NCBI RefSeq assembly: GCF_017084445.1 | Contig: NZ_CP070947.1 | Location: forward strand, 496,001 to 560,000 | Reading direction: 5' to 3' | Length of the DNA: 64,000 nt | From: Mycoplasma sp. Mirounga ES2805-ORL | GTDB lineage: Bacteria > Bacillota_I > Bacilli_A > Mycoplasmatales > Metamycoplasmataceae | Shown here: positions 54,426 to 64,000 of the stretch, piece by piece | Numbering within the stretch: the stretch's first letter is position 1 | How the letters are laid out: every line of letters begins with the position of its first letter | Program-made: the position numbers and the translations under genes | Notes under the pieces: model-generated | Databases searched by the model: none | The model's input: the letters and a program-made list of their open reading frames with translations, nothing else | What the model was told of the DNA's origin: nothing

Positions 54426-56135
54426 CTATTCTCCTTTATTTGCTTTTTTTAATTTTTGATTAATTATTTGTTGCCTTTTATTTAAAGCATCAGTTCCACC
54501 CTCTAGATAGAATGATTCAGCTATATCATTTAGTCCATTATTTTTAATAATCTCATTTATAACAAACTTATTATCTAGCTTTTCATTAAAAATATTTGTT
54601 GTAATTGAAGTGCCTTCTAGTAAAGTTCCAATGTTTGAATTATGTGTAACAATAAATAATTGAGTGTTAGGAAGACTTTTTTGAGCTTTTAATAAAGGCA
54701 CTATCTTCTCATAAACTGTTCTATTGTCTAAATTATCCTCTATTTGGTCTAGTAGCAAATAATTTCCATTTCTTCGATTTGGCAGAGATTTAATTGTGTT
54801 TGTAATTCCAAATAAAGTTTTTTCACCCATAGACATATCTCGATACTTTTTATCTCCAGCATAGACATCAATGTGATCTTTAATAATTGACTTAATTATT
54901 TCAACTGATCTTTCTCTAGTAAAAGGTGCATAATTTTGCTTTGATTGAGCTCCTATAAAAAAATCTTTCATAGTTTTAGTTTTATTATTTGAAGAAACAA
55001 AATATTTAATAATTTCATTTTTTTCGTCTTCATCTAAAACAAATTCACTAATTTTATATTTTAAATTTACTTGGTCACTTTCTTTAGACTGAATGGATCA
55101 ATCAAGTTTAATATCTTCTTCCATTAATTTATTGTGCGCTTTTTTAACTTCAATAAGTGCAGAAGCCATATTTTCAAAATAACTTTCAATCTTGTAAAGT
55201 TCTCTCTTAAATTTGTTTTCGTAAGAGTCTTTACTAATTATGTCTTTTTTAATTTTTTCAAATTCAATAGCAAAGCAAGACAAGGCTCTATTTTTCTTTT
55301 TTAAATCATTAGAAATGAATTTATATTCATCAATCAATTCAGAATTCGTTTTTTTCAACTTTTCTAACAAATTATTTAAATTAACAATTGAATCATTTGA
55401 AACGAGTTCTAATTCATTATCTTTAAAATGGTTTAATGACTTAAGTTGAGCAAGTGTTAATTCATTAGATTGAATAATAAGACTTAAATCCGAAATAGAT
55501 TTTTCTAAATCCTTTAGTTTAGCATCAAGTTCTTCAGTTAGACTATCATTCCTATAATCTAAATTATGAAGGTTTTCTGTAAGTTTATCTTTTTTTATGT
55601 TTTCGTCTATTTTAAAAACTAAGTTAAAAGATATATCTCCGTCAGCAATTTCTGAATAATTTTTCATCGCTTTTTTAAGATTATCAAAATGAACTAAATC
55701 TTTAATTTTATCTTGTGCTGCTAATGTCTTTGCAAACATGATTGCAAATTGGTTTTTAGTTACCTCAACTTGTTCAGTTGAATCTAAAGAAATCTTTCTT
55801 TTATCATCTTGAGTTATGTAACCCGGTAAATCTTCTTGAATAAGACTAATCCCGTTTTCTATTGTTTGGTTCTTCGTTTCTTTATCATAGATGAAATCAT
55901 AATCTGTAACTCTTTTTTTTAATTCATCCACTATAGCACCTTCAAGCTCTAGGTTTGCTGATTTATCTAACCATTGTTCATTGTTTTTATAGATTAATTT
56001 ATTATCTATTGCTTGAGCAATAATTCTTAAAAGAGTGCTTTTCCCCGAACCTTTAGGTCCTAAAATAATATTCACTTTTTCAAGTGGAACTTCTTTTGTT
56101 TCGAATGCATTTCTAAAAATTATTTTTTTTAACAT
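54426..56135 (-). CDS. SMC/RecF-like AAA ATPase of the PHP-ATPase operon
   Basis: The protein has 569 residues. The head is split: Walker A ILGPKGSGKSTLLRI (residues 26-34) at the N-terminus, then a coiled coil (about 190-350, heptads from KDKLTENLHNL to KKAHNKLMEE). The C-terminal head has the signature MSMGEKT (about 434), a Walker B of the DQ-x-ED type, LLLDQIEDNLDN (Asp 463), and a switch His in FIVTHNSN (498). The DQxEDNLDN wording occurs in ATPases that accompany PHP domains, as in TrlF-type proteins and other defence-linked SMC-like ATPases. It overlaps the upstream PHP gene by seven bases. Confidence 0.85.
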
Positions 56136-56809
56136 AATTTAATCCTTTCGATTTTATTTTGTTCTATGCCGTCTCTTATGCTATTAAAATTAGGTTCAGC
56201 TTCAACGTATGTTCCGTATTTAGAAAATTGCGGATATTTTCTTCATGTATGGGTATCACTAAAAGATACGACTGGTATATTGGGATTTTGTTTTAATATC
56301 TTTTTTTTATTAGAACTATTGAAATCCGTTACATCTAATGCATCAACTTGGGACATGTGAATGTCTTCTCAGGCCATATTATCTTTACCTTTACCGGCAT
56401 GTGGAAAAACCATAAAGTTAAACTGATTAAAAACTTCAACAGCTTCTTTATAAGTATATTTATTGTTATTAAAACGGAAGTGTTTAGATGTAACTTCAAC
56501 TAGTTGTTCAAGATCAGATTCTGGATCAAATACAAAAACCGCTTGTCCTATTGTCTTATCAAAACGTATCAAATTAACTTCTATTCCCGGAAAAAGAACT
56601 AAATCTATCCTATTATCTTGAATTATTTTTAACCTTTTTTTATAACTGTTTATGTAAAAATTATCATGATCTGAAAAACACGCGGCCTTTACATAATGTT
56701 TTTGTAATATCAATAGTTTTTCTTTATCTGATTCCTGAGATATATTGCTCCCTGTGTATTTTGAATCTTCAGAATGAACGTGAAGATCAATAAGTATTTT
56801 ATTAGCCAT
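56129..56809 (-). CDS. PHP-domain metal-dependent phosphoesterase
   Basis: This 226-residue protein is a complete stand-alone PHP domain with all expected metal ligands: DLHVHSEDS (His10, His12), FSDHDN (Asp47, His48), GIEVN (Glu77), FPHAGKG (His137) and SFSDTHT (Asp185, His187). PHP domains hydrolyse phosphoesters, often in nucleic acids. It starts an operon with an SMC-like ATPase (7-base overlap). In TrlF-type proteins these two domains form one chain in the same order. I chose the ATG at 56809 (GGAG about 11 bases upstream) over a start at 56860, which would add unneeded hydrophobic residues. Confidence 0.87.
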
Positions 56810-57156
56810 TATATATAGACTCCATATTGTTGATAGTGAAATATAGCTTTGAAAAAGCATATGTATTTATTGATATGAATATTGTTTTTGGTCATTGAAG
56901 TGTCTGCATTTATTTGCATAACATATTTTTAATAATCTTGACTCGGCATTACTAGCTATGGTTTTATCTGAATAAAGCGTTTGCTTGAATGGCGATGTGG
57001 ATTTATATTATCAATGATACACAATTAAATATGCATATCAATATTATTCTACCAATGAATATTAATACGCGTCAACAAAATTTGTTGATTTTTTTATATA
57101 AAACCTAAATTATCGAAATACAAAAAGATTAGCGATAATTGCTTAATTAAAAAATC
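56810..57156. other. Gene-free AT-rich stretch upstream of the PHP operon
   Basis: No reading frame of useful length is seen. It should hold the PHP operon promoter (TATATT on the minus strand near 56850 is one possible -10). TCAACAAAATTTGTTGA followed by seven T at about 57074-57098 is a perfect hairpin. It reads as a plus-strand terminator, although no plus-strand gene precedes it. Parts may be remains of a lost gene. Confidence 0.5.
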
Positions 57157-57667
57157 TTAGTAATCATATTCATGAACATCATTGGGATTAATAGGTTTAA
57201 AGGTTACTTTAGTATCATAGACATTTTTTCGACCTTAAATTTACCCGCTATTTCAGTCAATGATAAACAAAAACCCATGATGAAGATAATGAAGCAAAAC
57301 TTGATACTTTCATAAAAATAATTCAATTTTTAGAGTTACTTATTTCCATAGATTTTTCAACAAAGAAAAATAGACAAAAATATATCAAAAATATAAGTAA
57401 AGTTGAGCTACATATTAATGTTGCAGCAATAAAATTCTTTCTTATGGCTTTGATTTTATTAATAGAATGATAGATAAAAAAGCAACAATAATATTGGTAA
57501 GACCTATTGGCAAAAATGATATGACTTCGTAAATAAAAGGTAAATTTTTAAAAGTAATAAGATCTGCAATAAAAAAAAGGTTCATATTCAAGAAATAATA
57601 AGTAAAACAAACATCGTTATAGCTATCTTGTTAAAGTAAAGGCTTTTTGTGTTGACTTCATTTTCAT
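57157..57667 (-). pseudogene. Decayed four-helix membrane protein, paralogue 1
   Basis: Reading the minus strand from the ATG near 57661-57667 and allowing several frame changes gives hydrophobic blocks separated by a charged loop. They read KIAITMFVLLIISWIWTFF, VISFLPIGLTNIIVAFLSII, then LLIKSKP, then IRKNFIAATLICSSTLLIFL, and finally a hydrophilic tail ending NPNDVHEYDY before the TAA at 57157. At least three frameshifts or stops interrupt it. The KSKP loop and the order of helices match the intact gene at 58492-59013 (KVKPWM loop). Confidence 0.7.
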
Positions 57668-57827
57668 CCTTATTTTATAAAAATTTTTTATTCTAAATTT
57701 CATAAATAAATAAAATTAATATAAAAAAATAAAAGTTCAAGACAGACACAATAACTTTTAAAATTGTTGCTCCGGCATTAAACTTTTTTAAATTTTAATT
57801 AACCAAATTAATGATAAATGAATAACA

Positions 57828-58394
57828 CTATTCAGTTTCATCTACATCATTTTTATTATCCGTAGAAATGACTTGTTCTTCGGCTTGTTCTTTTTGAAAA
57901 TCTTCCTTTGAAATTTCAGAATTTTCATAAGGATTTTTCGATGTTTTTGATGCTGTTTAAAATTGGCCAACTATTAAAAGAATTTGACCAATAAAACTAA
58001 CTATTAAAACTACAGATTAATAAAATAGAATCACGAATAATTAACGATGCATTTTGTTCGTTTATTGAAGATGACGTTGACAAAATAGTGCTCTTAGCGA
58101 TAATTGCCACAACTAAAAATATTATTAAAATTAACGCAGATAACATTGTTCATAACCCCGATATTGACAAAGATCTTGATTTTTTAATGGTGGGCATCCA
58201 AGGTTTTGAAGTAACAGTTGAAACTATTGCCAAAATAATAGCAACTATAAAAACAATAAAATTAAATAATGTTGGTTTTTGGGGACTACCAAAAATCAAT
58301 GATATAAAACCCAAAAATAAATTAACTAAAAGTAGAATAGCAGAGGATAAAGAAATAGACTTGGTACTTTTATCATATATATTTTTTTATTCAT
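57828..58394 (-). pseudogene. Decayed four-helix membrane protein, paralogue 2
   Basis: From the ATG at 58394 (AAGGAG upstream) the frame breaks after a few codons. One base over it then reads SISLSSAILLLVNLFLGF..., FIVFIVAIILAIV, the loop SKPWMPTIKKSRS, and LSALILIIFLVVAII. A second frameshift near 58015 leads to VVLIVSFIGQILLIVGQF, then an in-frame TAA (GQF*TASKTSKNPYENS), and an acidic tail ending NDVDETE at the TAG, 57828-57830. Two frameshifts and one stop make it inactive. The SKPWMxxxKKxR loop is shared with the intact gene downstream in coordinates. Confidence 0.78.
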
Positions 58395-58491
58395 ATAAAT
58401 AAACTCCTTTGAATCAATTTCTAATAATATTTTGATTCAAAAAAAAATTATAAATTACAAATAAAAGATTATCTTTTTAAATTATTAATTT

Positions 58492-59013
58492 TTATTTCTT
58501 CAAAGCAAATTTATACATTCTGATAGAACCAATAGTCACTAGAATAGTACCTAGCAAATAAAAAGACAAACTAACTCCAAAAATAATATTTCTAAGCATG
58601 CTTAAATTAAATATTGATTGCTCATAACTTTCACTATCTTTACTGCCAACTGAATGAAACATTGATAGTAATCAAAATAGTGATGAAGCATATAGAATAA
58701 TAAGTAATAATATTGACAGCAATATAAATGTTTCACCAATTATTAAGTAATTTCTAAATTTTTTAACTTCATGCATCCAAGGTTTAACTTTTAAAATAAT
58801 ACTTAATACAAAGGATAATGGCACAAAAATTAATACGATGCATAAAATAGAGATAATAATTCTGGCTATATCGTTTGAAATTAATAATGTTAAACCTTCT
58901 AAACATATTAAAATAAATAAAATCATTGGTGTAATTAATAATAAATTTTTAATAATTGACTTTTCTTTTTCAGTTAGGCCTGCATTGTTATTTTTATTAA
59001 TAGTATTTGACAT
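58492..59013 (-). CDS. Four-helix membrane protein, intact member of a local paralogue set
   Basis: The protein has 173 residues with four membrane segments (NLLLITPMILFILICLEGL, ISILCIVLIFVPLSFVL, LIIGETFILLSILLLIILY and IIFGVSLSFYLLGTILVTIG). A KVKPWMHEVKKFRN loop sits between helices two and three. The start is set at 59013, where GGAG lies four bases upstream; the longer frame to 59049 has no such signal. Function is unknown. It is the only intact one of three tandem relatives and ends about 100 bases from the second IS copy. Confidence 0.75.
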
Positions 59014-59115
59014 CTTACTCCAGTTATTCAAATAAATTTTACTAAACATATTGACAAGATAAACATTGTTTTGGAATCAGGACAAAAATTACTATAAAAA
59101 AAGAGCAAATTAAAG

Positions 59116-60441
59116 GTGGACAATAAAAATTAACATTTCAAAGTGTTAATTTTTTTGTACACAACCACTAGTTATAAGAGGTACCCCATTAAAAAAATTA
59201 AAAACAGAAACTGAAAGGATTACTGAATATGTCGAGACATTTAAAAATGGAAGAGTTTGATTTAATATTTGAAGCTTACCAAAAATATGGAAAGATAGGG
59301 GCTATAAAAGCATTTTGAAATATTTCTCCAAAAACACAACTTGTTAAGAGAAAACATCTTGTAAGAAGGGTTCAAAAAATAATTAATTATTATAATTTAG
59401 GAATGAAAGAAAAATTATTAACTAAAAAAGGCAAAGATAGAAAACCCGGCTCAGGAAGACCTAGAAAAGAACTAAATTTGGATTGAGATATTTTTGATAG
59501 AGATGATCTAATTGAAATAGCAAAAAGATACTATGAAATAACTAATGAAAAGCCTAAGAAAGAGAAGAAGGAAGAAGCTAAAAATCTAAGAATTCAATAT
59601 ATTAAATTAGCTTTGTTTTTTGGCCTTTGTAGACAAACGATTTCTAATGCAAAATCTAAACAATATAAAGAAAAAGAGACTCCTTATTCAAAAATAATAA
59701 TTGAAGCGTTTAAGGAAAATAAAGAAAGATTTGGCAGAAAGAAGTTAAGTATGTATATATATTATAAATATAATATATATACATAAATGAACGCACTTTA
59801 GGTAGATATTTAAATAAATTAAATCTCAAATGCAAATTAAGACAAAAAAGAAAAAGAAAAGAAATTAAAGACACAAAATGTGAAATATCAAATACAGTTC
59901 AAAGAGATTACAACAACAAGGAAAATAGACATATTTATGCCACTGATGTTTCATATATAAATGCCCCAAAAGACGTGCATGAAAATTACGTTTATTTATC
60001 TGCTGTAATTCACCACAAAACTAAAAAAATTGTGGGTTTTAGGTTAAGTAAAAGCAACAATTTAGATTTTGTTTTAGATAACATCAAGGATATTCAAAAC
60101 GAAAATTTCAATAATTTTATTATTCATTCAGATCATGGTTTTCAATACACAAATCAAGAATACATTGATAGAATTACAAAATTTGGTGGGGTAGTTTCAA
60201 TGTCTAGAGTTGGGAATTCATTAGATAATAGAGAAATTGAATATTGGTTCGGAGTGATTAAAACAGAACTATTGAATGATTTAGATTACACAAAAATTAC
60301 ATTTGGCGAGTTAAATGAAAAAATTAGAGAATATATTTTTTGATATAACAATGATAGAATACAATCAAATTTAGGTTGAAAAACACCACAGCAATTTGCC
60401 ATGGCGTTCATCAATTAAAAATGTTAATATTTTTTGTCCAC
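59116..60441 (+). mobile_element. IS3-type insertion sequence, nearly intact copy B
   Basis: This 1326-base element has inverted ends GTGGACAATAAAAATTAACA on the left and GTGGACAAAAAATATTAACA (reverse strand) on the right. It is the full-length relative of copy A at 984-2158 and points the other way, so the two form inverted repeats about 57 kb apart. It lies between the 4-helix gene and an ABC ATPase gene, 17 bases past the latter's stop. The only visible lesion is an extra AT pair in the transposase gene. Confidence 0.94.
59229..60418 (+). pseudogene. IS3-family transposase, split by a 2-base AT insertion
   Basis: The first part (59229-59786) carries helix-turn-helix regions (KYGKIGAIKAFWNIS, then FGLCRQTISNAKS). 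The second part (open from 59774 to 60418) has the DDE integrase core: YATDVSYI (Asp), IIHSDHGFQYTN (Asp) and LDNREIEYWFGV (Glu), with YNNDRIQSNLGWKTPQQF at the end. The halves are out of frame only because a run of AT repeats (about 59749-59784) has one more AT than copy A. Removing it gives a continuous 395-residue transposase. It may still be made by slippage at the repeat. Confidence 0.88.
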
Positions 60442-60457
60442 GTTTAATGCTCTATTT

Positions 60458-61429
60458 TTATAATTCAAGTTTATCTGGGTGAATGGGATTAGTGTTAATA
60501 TCAACTTTTGCTACTTTACCGTTTCTCATAGTAATAACCCTATCGGCCATTTTAGCCATTCCGGGATTATGACTAACCATAACAACTGTTGTTTTATTAT
60601 TTTTATTAAGATCTCATAAAACATTTAAAACCATTTTTGTTGTGTCTTCATCTAAAGCTCCGGTCGGTTCGTCAGCAAAGACTAACTCTGTATTCTTAAC
60701 TAAAGCTCTCATTATTGATACACGTTGTTGCTGACCACCTGAAAGTTGAGCAGGAAATTTATTTATTTCATCTTGCATATTAAACTTTTTGAATAAATCT
60801 GGAATATCTACTTTTCTCTCGGGATCTTTTTGTAAATATGCTCCAGTCATCACATTATCATATGAACTTAAATTGGATAGTAAGTTATAACTTTGAAAAA
60901 TAAAACTAACATGATTTCTTCTAAATTTAGTGAGTTGAGAATTAGTTAAATATGGTAGATTATTGTCACAAACTATAACATTACCTTTTGTTGGTCTATC
61001 TAGTCCACTAATTAAATTTAATAATGTTGATTTTCCGCCGCCCGAAATACCATAAATAAGTATAAGTTCACCATTTTTAATACTTAAACTAACGTCGTTA
61101 AGTACTCTAGTTGCTATATTATTTGAAACATAATATTTACTTACATTTTGAACTTCAATTATATTTCCTTCAGTGTTTTTTAAAAGTTTGTTTTCATCTT
61201 TAGGAAATTTTTTCTTATTTATGGATTTAATAAATTTAATAGGTTTTGGAACAAGAGCTATATTTCTCTTAGAAGTTTTTTCTTTTAATAAATCTACAAT
61301 ATTTTTTTTAGAAACTTTTTCTTCGCGAGAAAATGAAACTATTTCAATATTATCTGATAACTCTTTTTCAAGAGTTTGTTCATCTTGGCTTATTTGAGAA
61401 GTTTTAGATTTTTTTGTTTTTTTAGTCAT
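60458..61429 (-). CDS. MacB/LolD-type ABC transporter ATP-binding protein
   Basis: The protein has 323 residues. About 90 residues of lysine- and glutamate-rich, disordered-looking sequence precede the ATPase, which has Walker A LIYGISGGGKSTLLN, Q-loop FIFQSYNLLSNLS, signature [10 protein letters not shown], Walker B ELVFADEPTGALD and His in VMVSHNPGMA. This is the LolD/MacB branch, which works with FtsX-like permeases. Its ATG is one base after the stop of the large permease gene, so the two form one transporter. The stop (60458-60460) lies 17 bases from IS copy B. Confidence 0.93.
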
Positions 61430-61430
61430 A

Positions 61431-64000
61431 TTATCCTTTCAATAAATCTACAGGTTTCATTTTGTTAATGGTTATTCAAGTTAATATTGATGTTGCTGAG
61501 AATATTAATAATATAAATAGTAATGTTAGAAATACATACAATGGTTTAAGCACTAATGGTAACGATATTGAAGATGTAACTAATAAGAAGGAATTAAATC
61601 CAAAAATTAACAACATAGACAATGGAATAGCCATAAGAACAAACAACAATATAAATGGAATAAATACACCAAAGAACATCCTAATTTTTTCTTTTTGGTT
61701 GTAACCAAGAATTGATCAAATTGCAATATTACGTTGATTTTCATTAATCATCATAGATGAAATCATTATAAGAATAACAATTGAAATTAAGAATGTTATA
61801 ACAATAACTGAAACAGTAATTATTTCTACAGTGTGACCTATTTGTTGAGTAAATCCAGATTCAATATCCTTAGAATCAACATAATCTGCCGCTATTACAA
61901 ATAATTTATTATTGTACACCTTCATATATTCTGAGATATATGTAGCAGGATTATCCAAACAAGATTTGTATTTATTTGCATCAAACACAACGGACTCTTT
62001 ATCTAAAATCCTCATTATTTGATCTTGAGTTAATCCAACTTGTTTTGGCAACACTCCAAAGTTTTTGTCTAAATGATTACCTTCTAATTTACCAAATATA
62101 TTTTCGAATATGGCTTTTTGAGCAGGTTTATCCAAACTTTCTAAATCAATTCCTTCAAGACCGGTTCAATAGCCATTTATAGCATAAAGTGAAGCTGAAT
62201 CAGTAAGTTGAATTGGTGATGAATTTTTGGTTATAACTCCATTAAAAGGTAGAATTCCTGACGATGGTTGTAGCTTATCTAAACCTGTCATTAGATTTGC
62301 ATATTCTTGCTTAGTTACAAACTCTTCATTAATATAAGTTGAGTTAATACCTACAACTTCAAATTTATATTCATATTTGTTTTTATGCCTTAACAATTGA
62401 TTTTTAAATCTATTAACATGGTTTGTAACATCTGCACTAAATATAGAACCTTTAGATAAACTATATTTTTTAGCAACAACATCATTAATAATTACAGGGT
62501 ATATGTTATTTATTACTTTATAGTTGAATAGAAGCTTAGATAGGTCGGTTCCAGAATCGTCTTCGAAGTTAATATATCTATTTTTTTCATAAATATTCGG
62601 ATTATTCACATTGCTAAATTGGTATCCATATATTTTGATATCAGTCTTGTTATATAAAGCATTTATATAAGTATATTTTTGATCATGATTTTCATCAAAT
62701 AAAATTCCACCAAAACTTATAAAATAATCATTTCTAGAAGGTCCATATAATTCACCGTGGTCTTTTAATCAATAATTATTTTTATTTTCGTTGGTACTTG
62801 AATTATTAGCATTATCTTTAATTAATTTTGGATTATGTTGTTCTTCTTTGACTTTAGAAGCTACTTTTGCATATCCATTCACTAAAAATTCCCTATACGT
62901 TAATCTATTTGCAGTCGTGATATTATGCATTTCATATTCCGTTCCATTCCAAAAAGCATATTTGAATGAGCCAGATTTAGAATATGGTGCCTTATAGTAT
63001 TTAAAGAATGATACGTTCTTATTTTTTGATAAATCAAATAAACTTAAATTTTTAGAAACAGGATCAACAATTCATTTTAAATTATCATTACTTTGTGTTT
63101 TTTCTAATTGATAAGCTAATCTATCTCTTAATCTATCAATTTTTACTTTTTGAGTATCTGGCATAGAGTTATAAGCTATTTCTCATGGGTTTATGCTTAC
63201 ACCAGTGTCAACTGAAATATCGGTTGAAAATTGACTTAGAATGTGACTGTCCCAATTTTGTGGGTTTCCATTAGCGCCACCATCGTTTATAACGCTTGAC
63301 TCACCTGGTCTAAAGTAATCTCACGTTTGTCTTTCACCTTCTTTTGCGTTTCCAATAGGAACATAAAGATTGTTATTAACATCTTCAGGGGAATATGTTT
63401 TATATAATCCTCCCTCAGCAGTAGGTGTTTTTAAATCTATTTTAAATTTATATGCTCTATTTTCATATGTCTTAGTTATCGTTCTTGAAAAAATATTATT
63501 TGAAGAAATACCAAATAGAGTTGCAACACTTACTAATAATACACTTACTCCAAATGAAATCAATTTTCAAAAACTTGTTCAAGCAAGAACTAGTCCAAAC
63601 TTAGTTTTAATATTTCTTTTTTTGATAACACTATAATATTTTTTAAATGCATAACCACTTGGTACTTCATCAACACCGCTCATTAGGTGAAGAGGCTTAA
63701 TTCTTAAAATTATTAGTGAAACCAGTATTATTAATAAACTCATTCCTATGAATGGTAAGAAAACAGTAAATATTAAAGGCAAGACTTGAAAAGGTATTGT
63801 TTCCTTCGGCAATGTTCAGTAACTTGAAAAAACATCTAAGGTAACAAATTGCAACCTATTACCAATGGCATAACCCAATATTCCACCAATAACGGATGTT
63901 ACTAAAGCAAAAGCTGTAAATGACAAAGCTATCTTGAATGGACTATAACCTTGAGCAACCAAAATACCTAATACTTTACGTTTATTACTTATGTATCTTT
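61431..64000 (-). CDS. Very large FtsX/MacB-type ABC permease, C-terminal part
   Basis: At least 856 residues are visible, and the N-terminus lies beyond the window. At the right edge are membrane helices of an FtsX domain (KVLGILVAQGYSPFKIALSF, then IFTVFLPFIGMSLLIILVSLI) and the RIKPLHLMSGVDEVP linker. An extracellular domain of about 500 residues follows (for example FKIDLKTPTAEGGLYKTYSP and FAWNGTEYEM-like text). A second FtsX block ends it (ISIVILIMISSMMINENQRN, WSILGYNQKEKIRMFFGVF, and INKMKPVDLLKG at the stop). It resembles the giant permeases of mycoplasmas such as MG468. Cargo is unknown. The frame is continuous through TGA tryptophans. Confidence 0.88.

Noticed and set aside
58088-58402. 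104-codon plus-strand frame
   Set aside because: It is antisense to the decayed membrane paralogue 2, has no ribosome-binding site, and its composition is a complement of hydrophobic codons.
59774-59786. Programmed -1 frameshift joining the two transposase halves in IS copy B
   Set aside because: No slippery A-rich heptamer is present at the overlap, and copy A reads through when one AT is removed. An AT-repeat insertion explains the split better.

Overview
This window is chromosomal DNA from a wall-less mollicute, most likely a Mycoplasma of the hominis/bovis-type cluster. The DNA is very AT-rich, and almost every long gene reads through in-frame TGA codons where the protein family has tryptophan (for example rsmG, purA, purB, polC and the pst permease). 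This is translation table 4. The gene stock fits that group: salvage purine genes, PolC, a fused PstC-PstA permease, an HrcA/CIRCE-controlled clpB, lipoproteins, and no cell-wall genes. I cannot name the species from sequence alone.

Layout. 1-962 is the end of RNase J. 984-2158 is a decayed IS3-type element. 2177-5352 (minus) holds a membrane-anchored protein resembling GT80 sialyltransferases, then trigger factor. 5599-7876 is rlmH-mnmG. 8010-8747 is a glycerophosphodiesterase. 8821-14768 (minus) is a phosphate-uptake operon pstS / cation-proton antiporter / pstCA fusion / pstB / phoU. 14975-19562 (plus) is hpt-purA-purB plus an FAD-linked oxidoreductase. 19691-20752 is a class II Fic protein with direct repeats in its promoter. 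20871-21020 is a candidate structured small RNA. 21057-22370 is an RlmD/RumA-type rRNA methyltransferase and 22371-26726 is PolC. 26848-34053 (minus) runs from a C39-peptidase ABC exporter through ybeY-cdd-era-pepP, proS and a small conserved gene. 34106-42406 is rpiB, trmB, clpB, prs, rsmG, the DnaB/DnaI-like helicase loaders, coaE, yigZ and tRNA-His. 42509-46463 carries a LicD-family gene and a 988-residue fusion of a dead phosphohexomutase to a flippase-like membrane domain. 46494-54055 is a nuclease lipoprotein, fba-rpoE, two SPOUT methyltransferases, a DivIVA-like protein, rbgA, an ABC-2 transporter and a YitT-like protein.

The most accessory part is 54148-60441. It has a compact operon of a PHP-domain protein, an SMC-like ATPase and a 91-residue protein (a split version of the TrlF-type PHP+ATPase architecture, a candidate defence or nucleic-acid-surveillance module). 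It then has a row of three related four-helix membrane protein genes, two of them dead, and a second, nearly intact copy of the IS element in inverted orientation to the first. The window closes with a MacB-like ABC ATPase and the C-terminal part of its very large FtsX-type permease.

The housekeeping genes form tight operons with 1-14 base overlaps, ended by clear stem-loop terminators. The best candidates for something new are the PHP/ATPase operon, the pseudo-phosphomutase-flippase fusion, the small RNA at 20.9 kb, the GT80-like surface protein, and the orphan C39 exporter.
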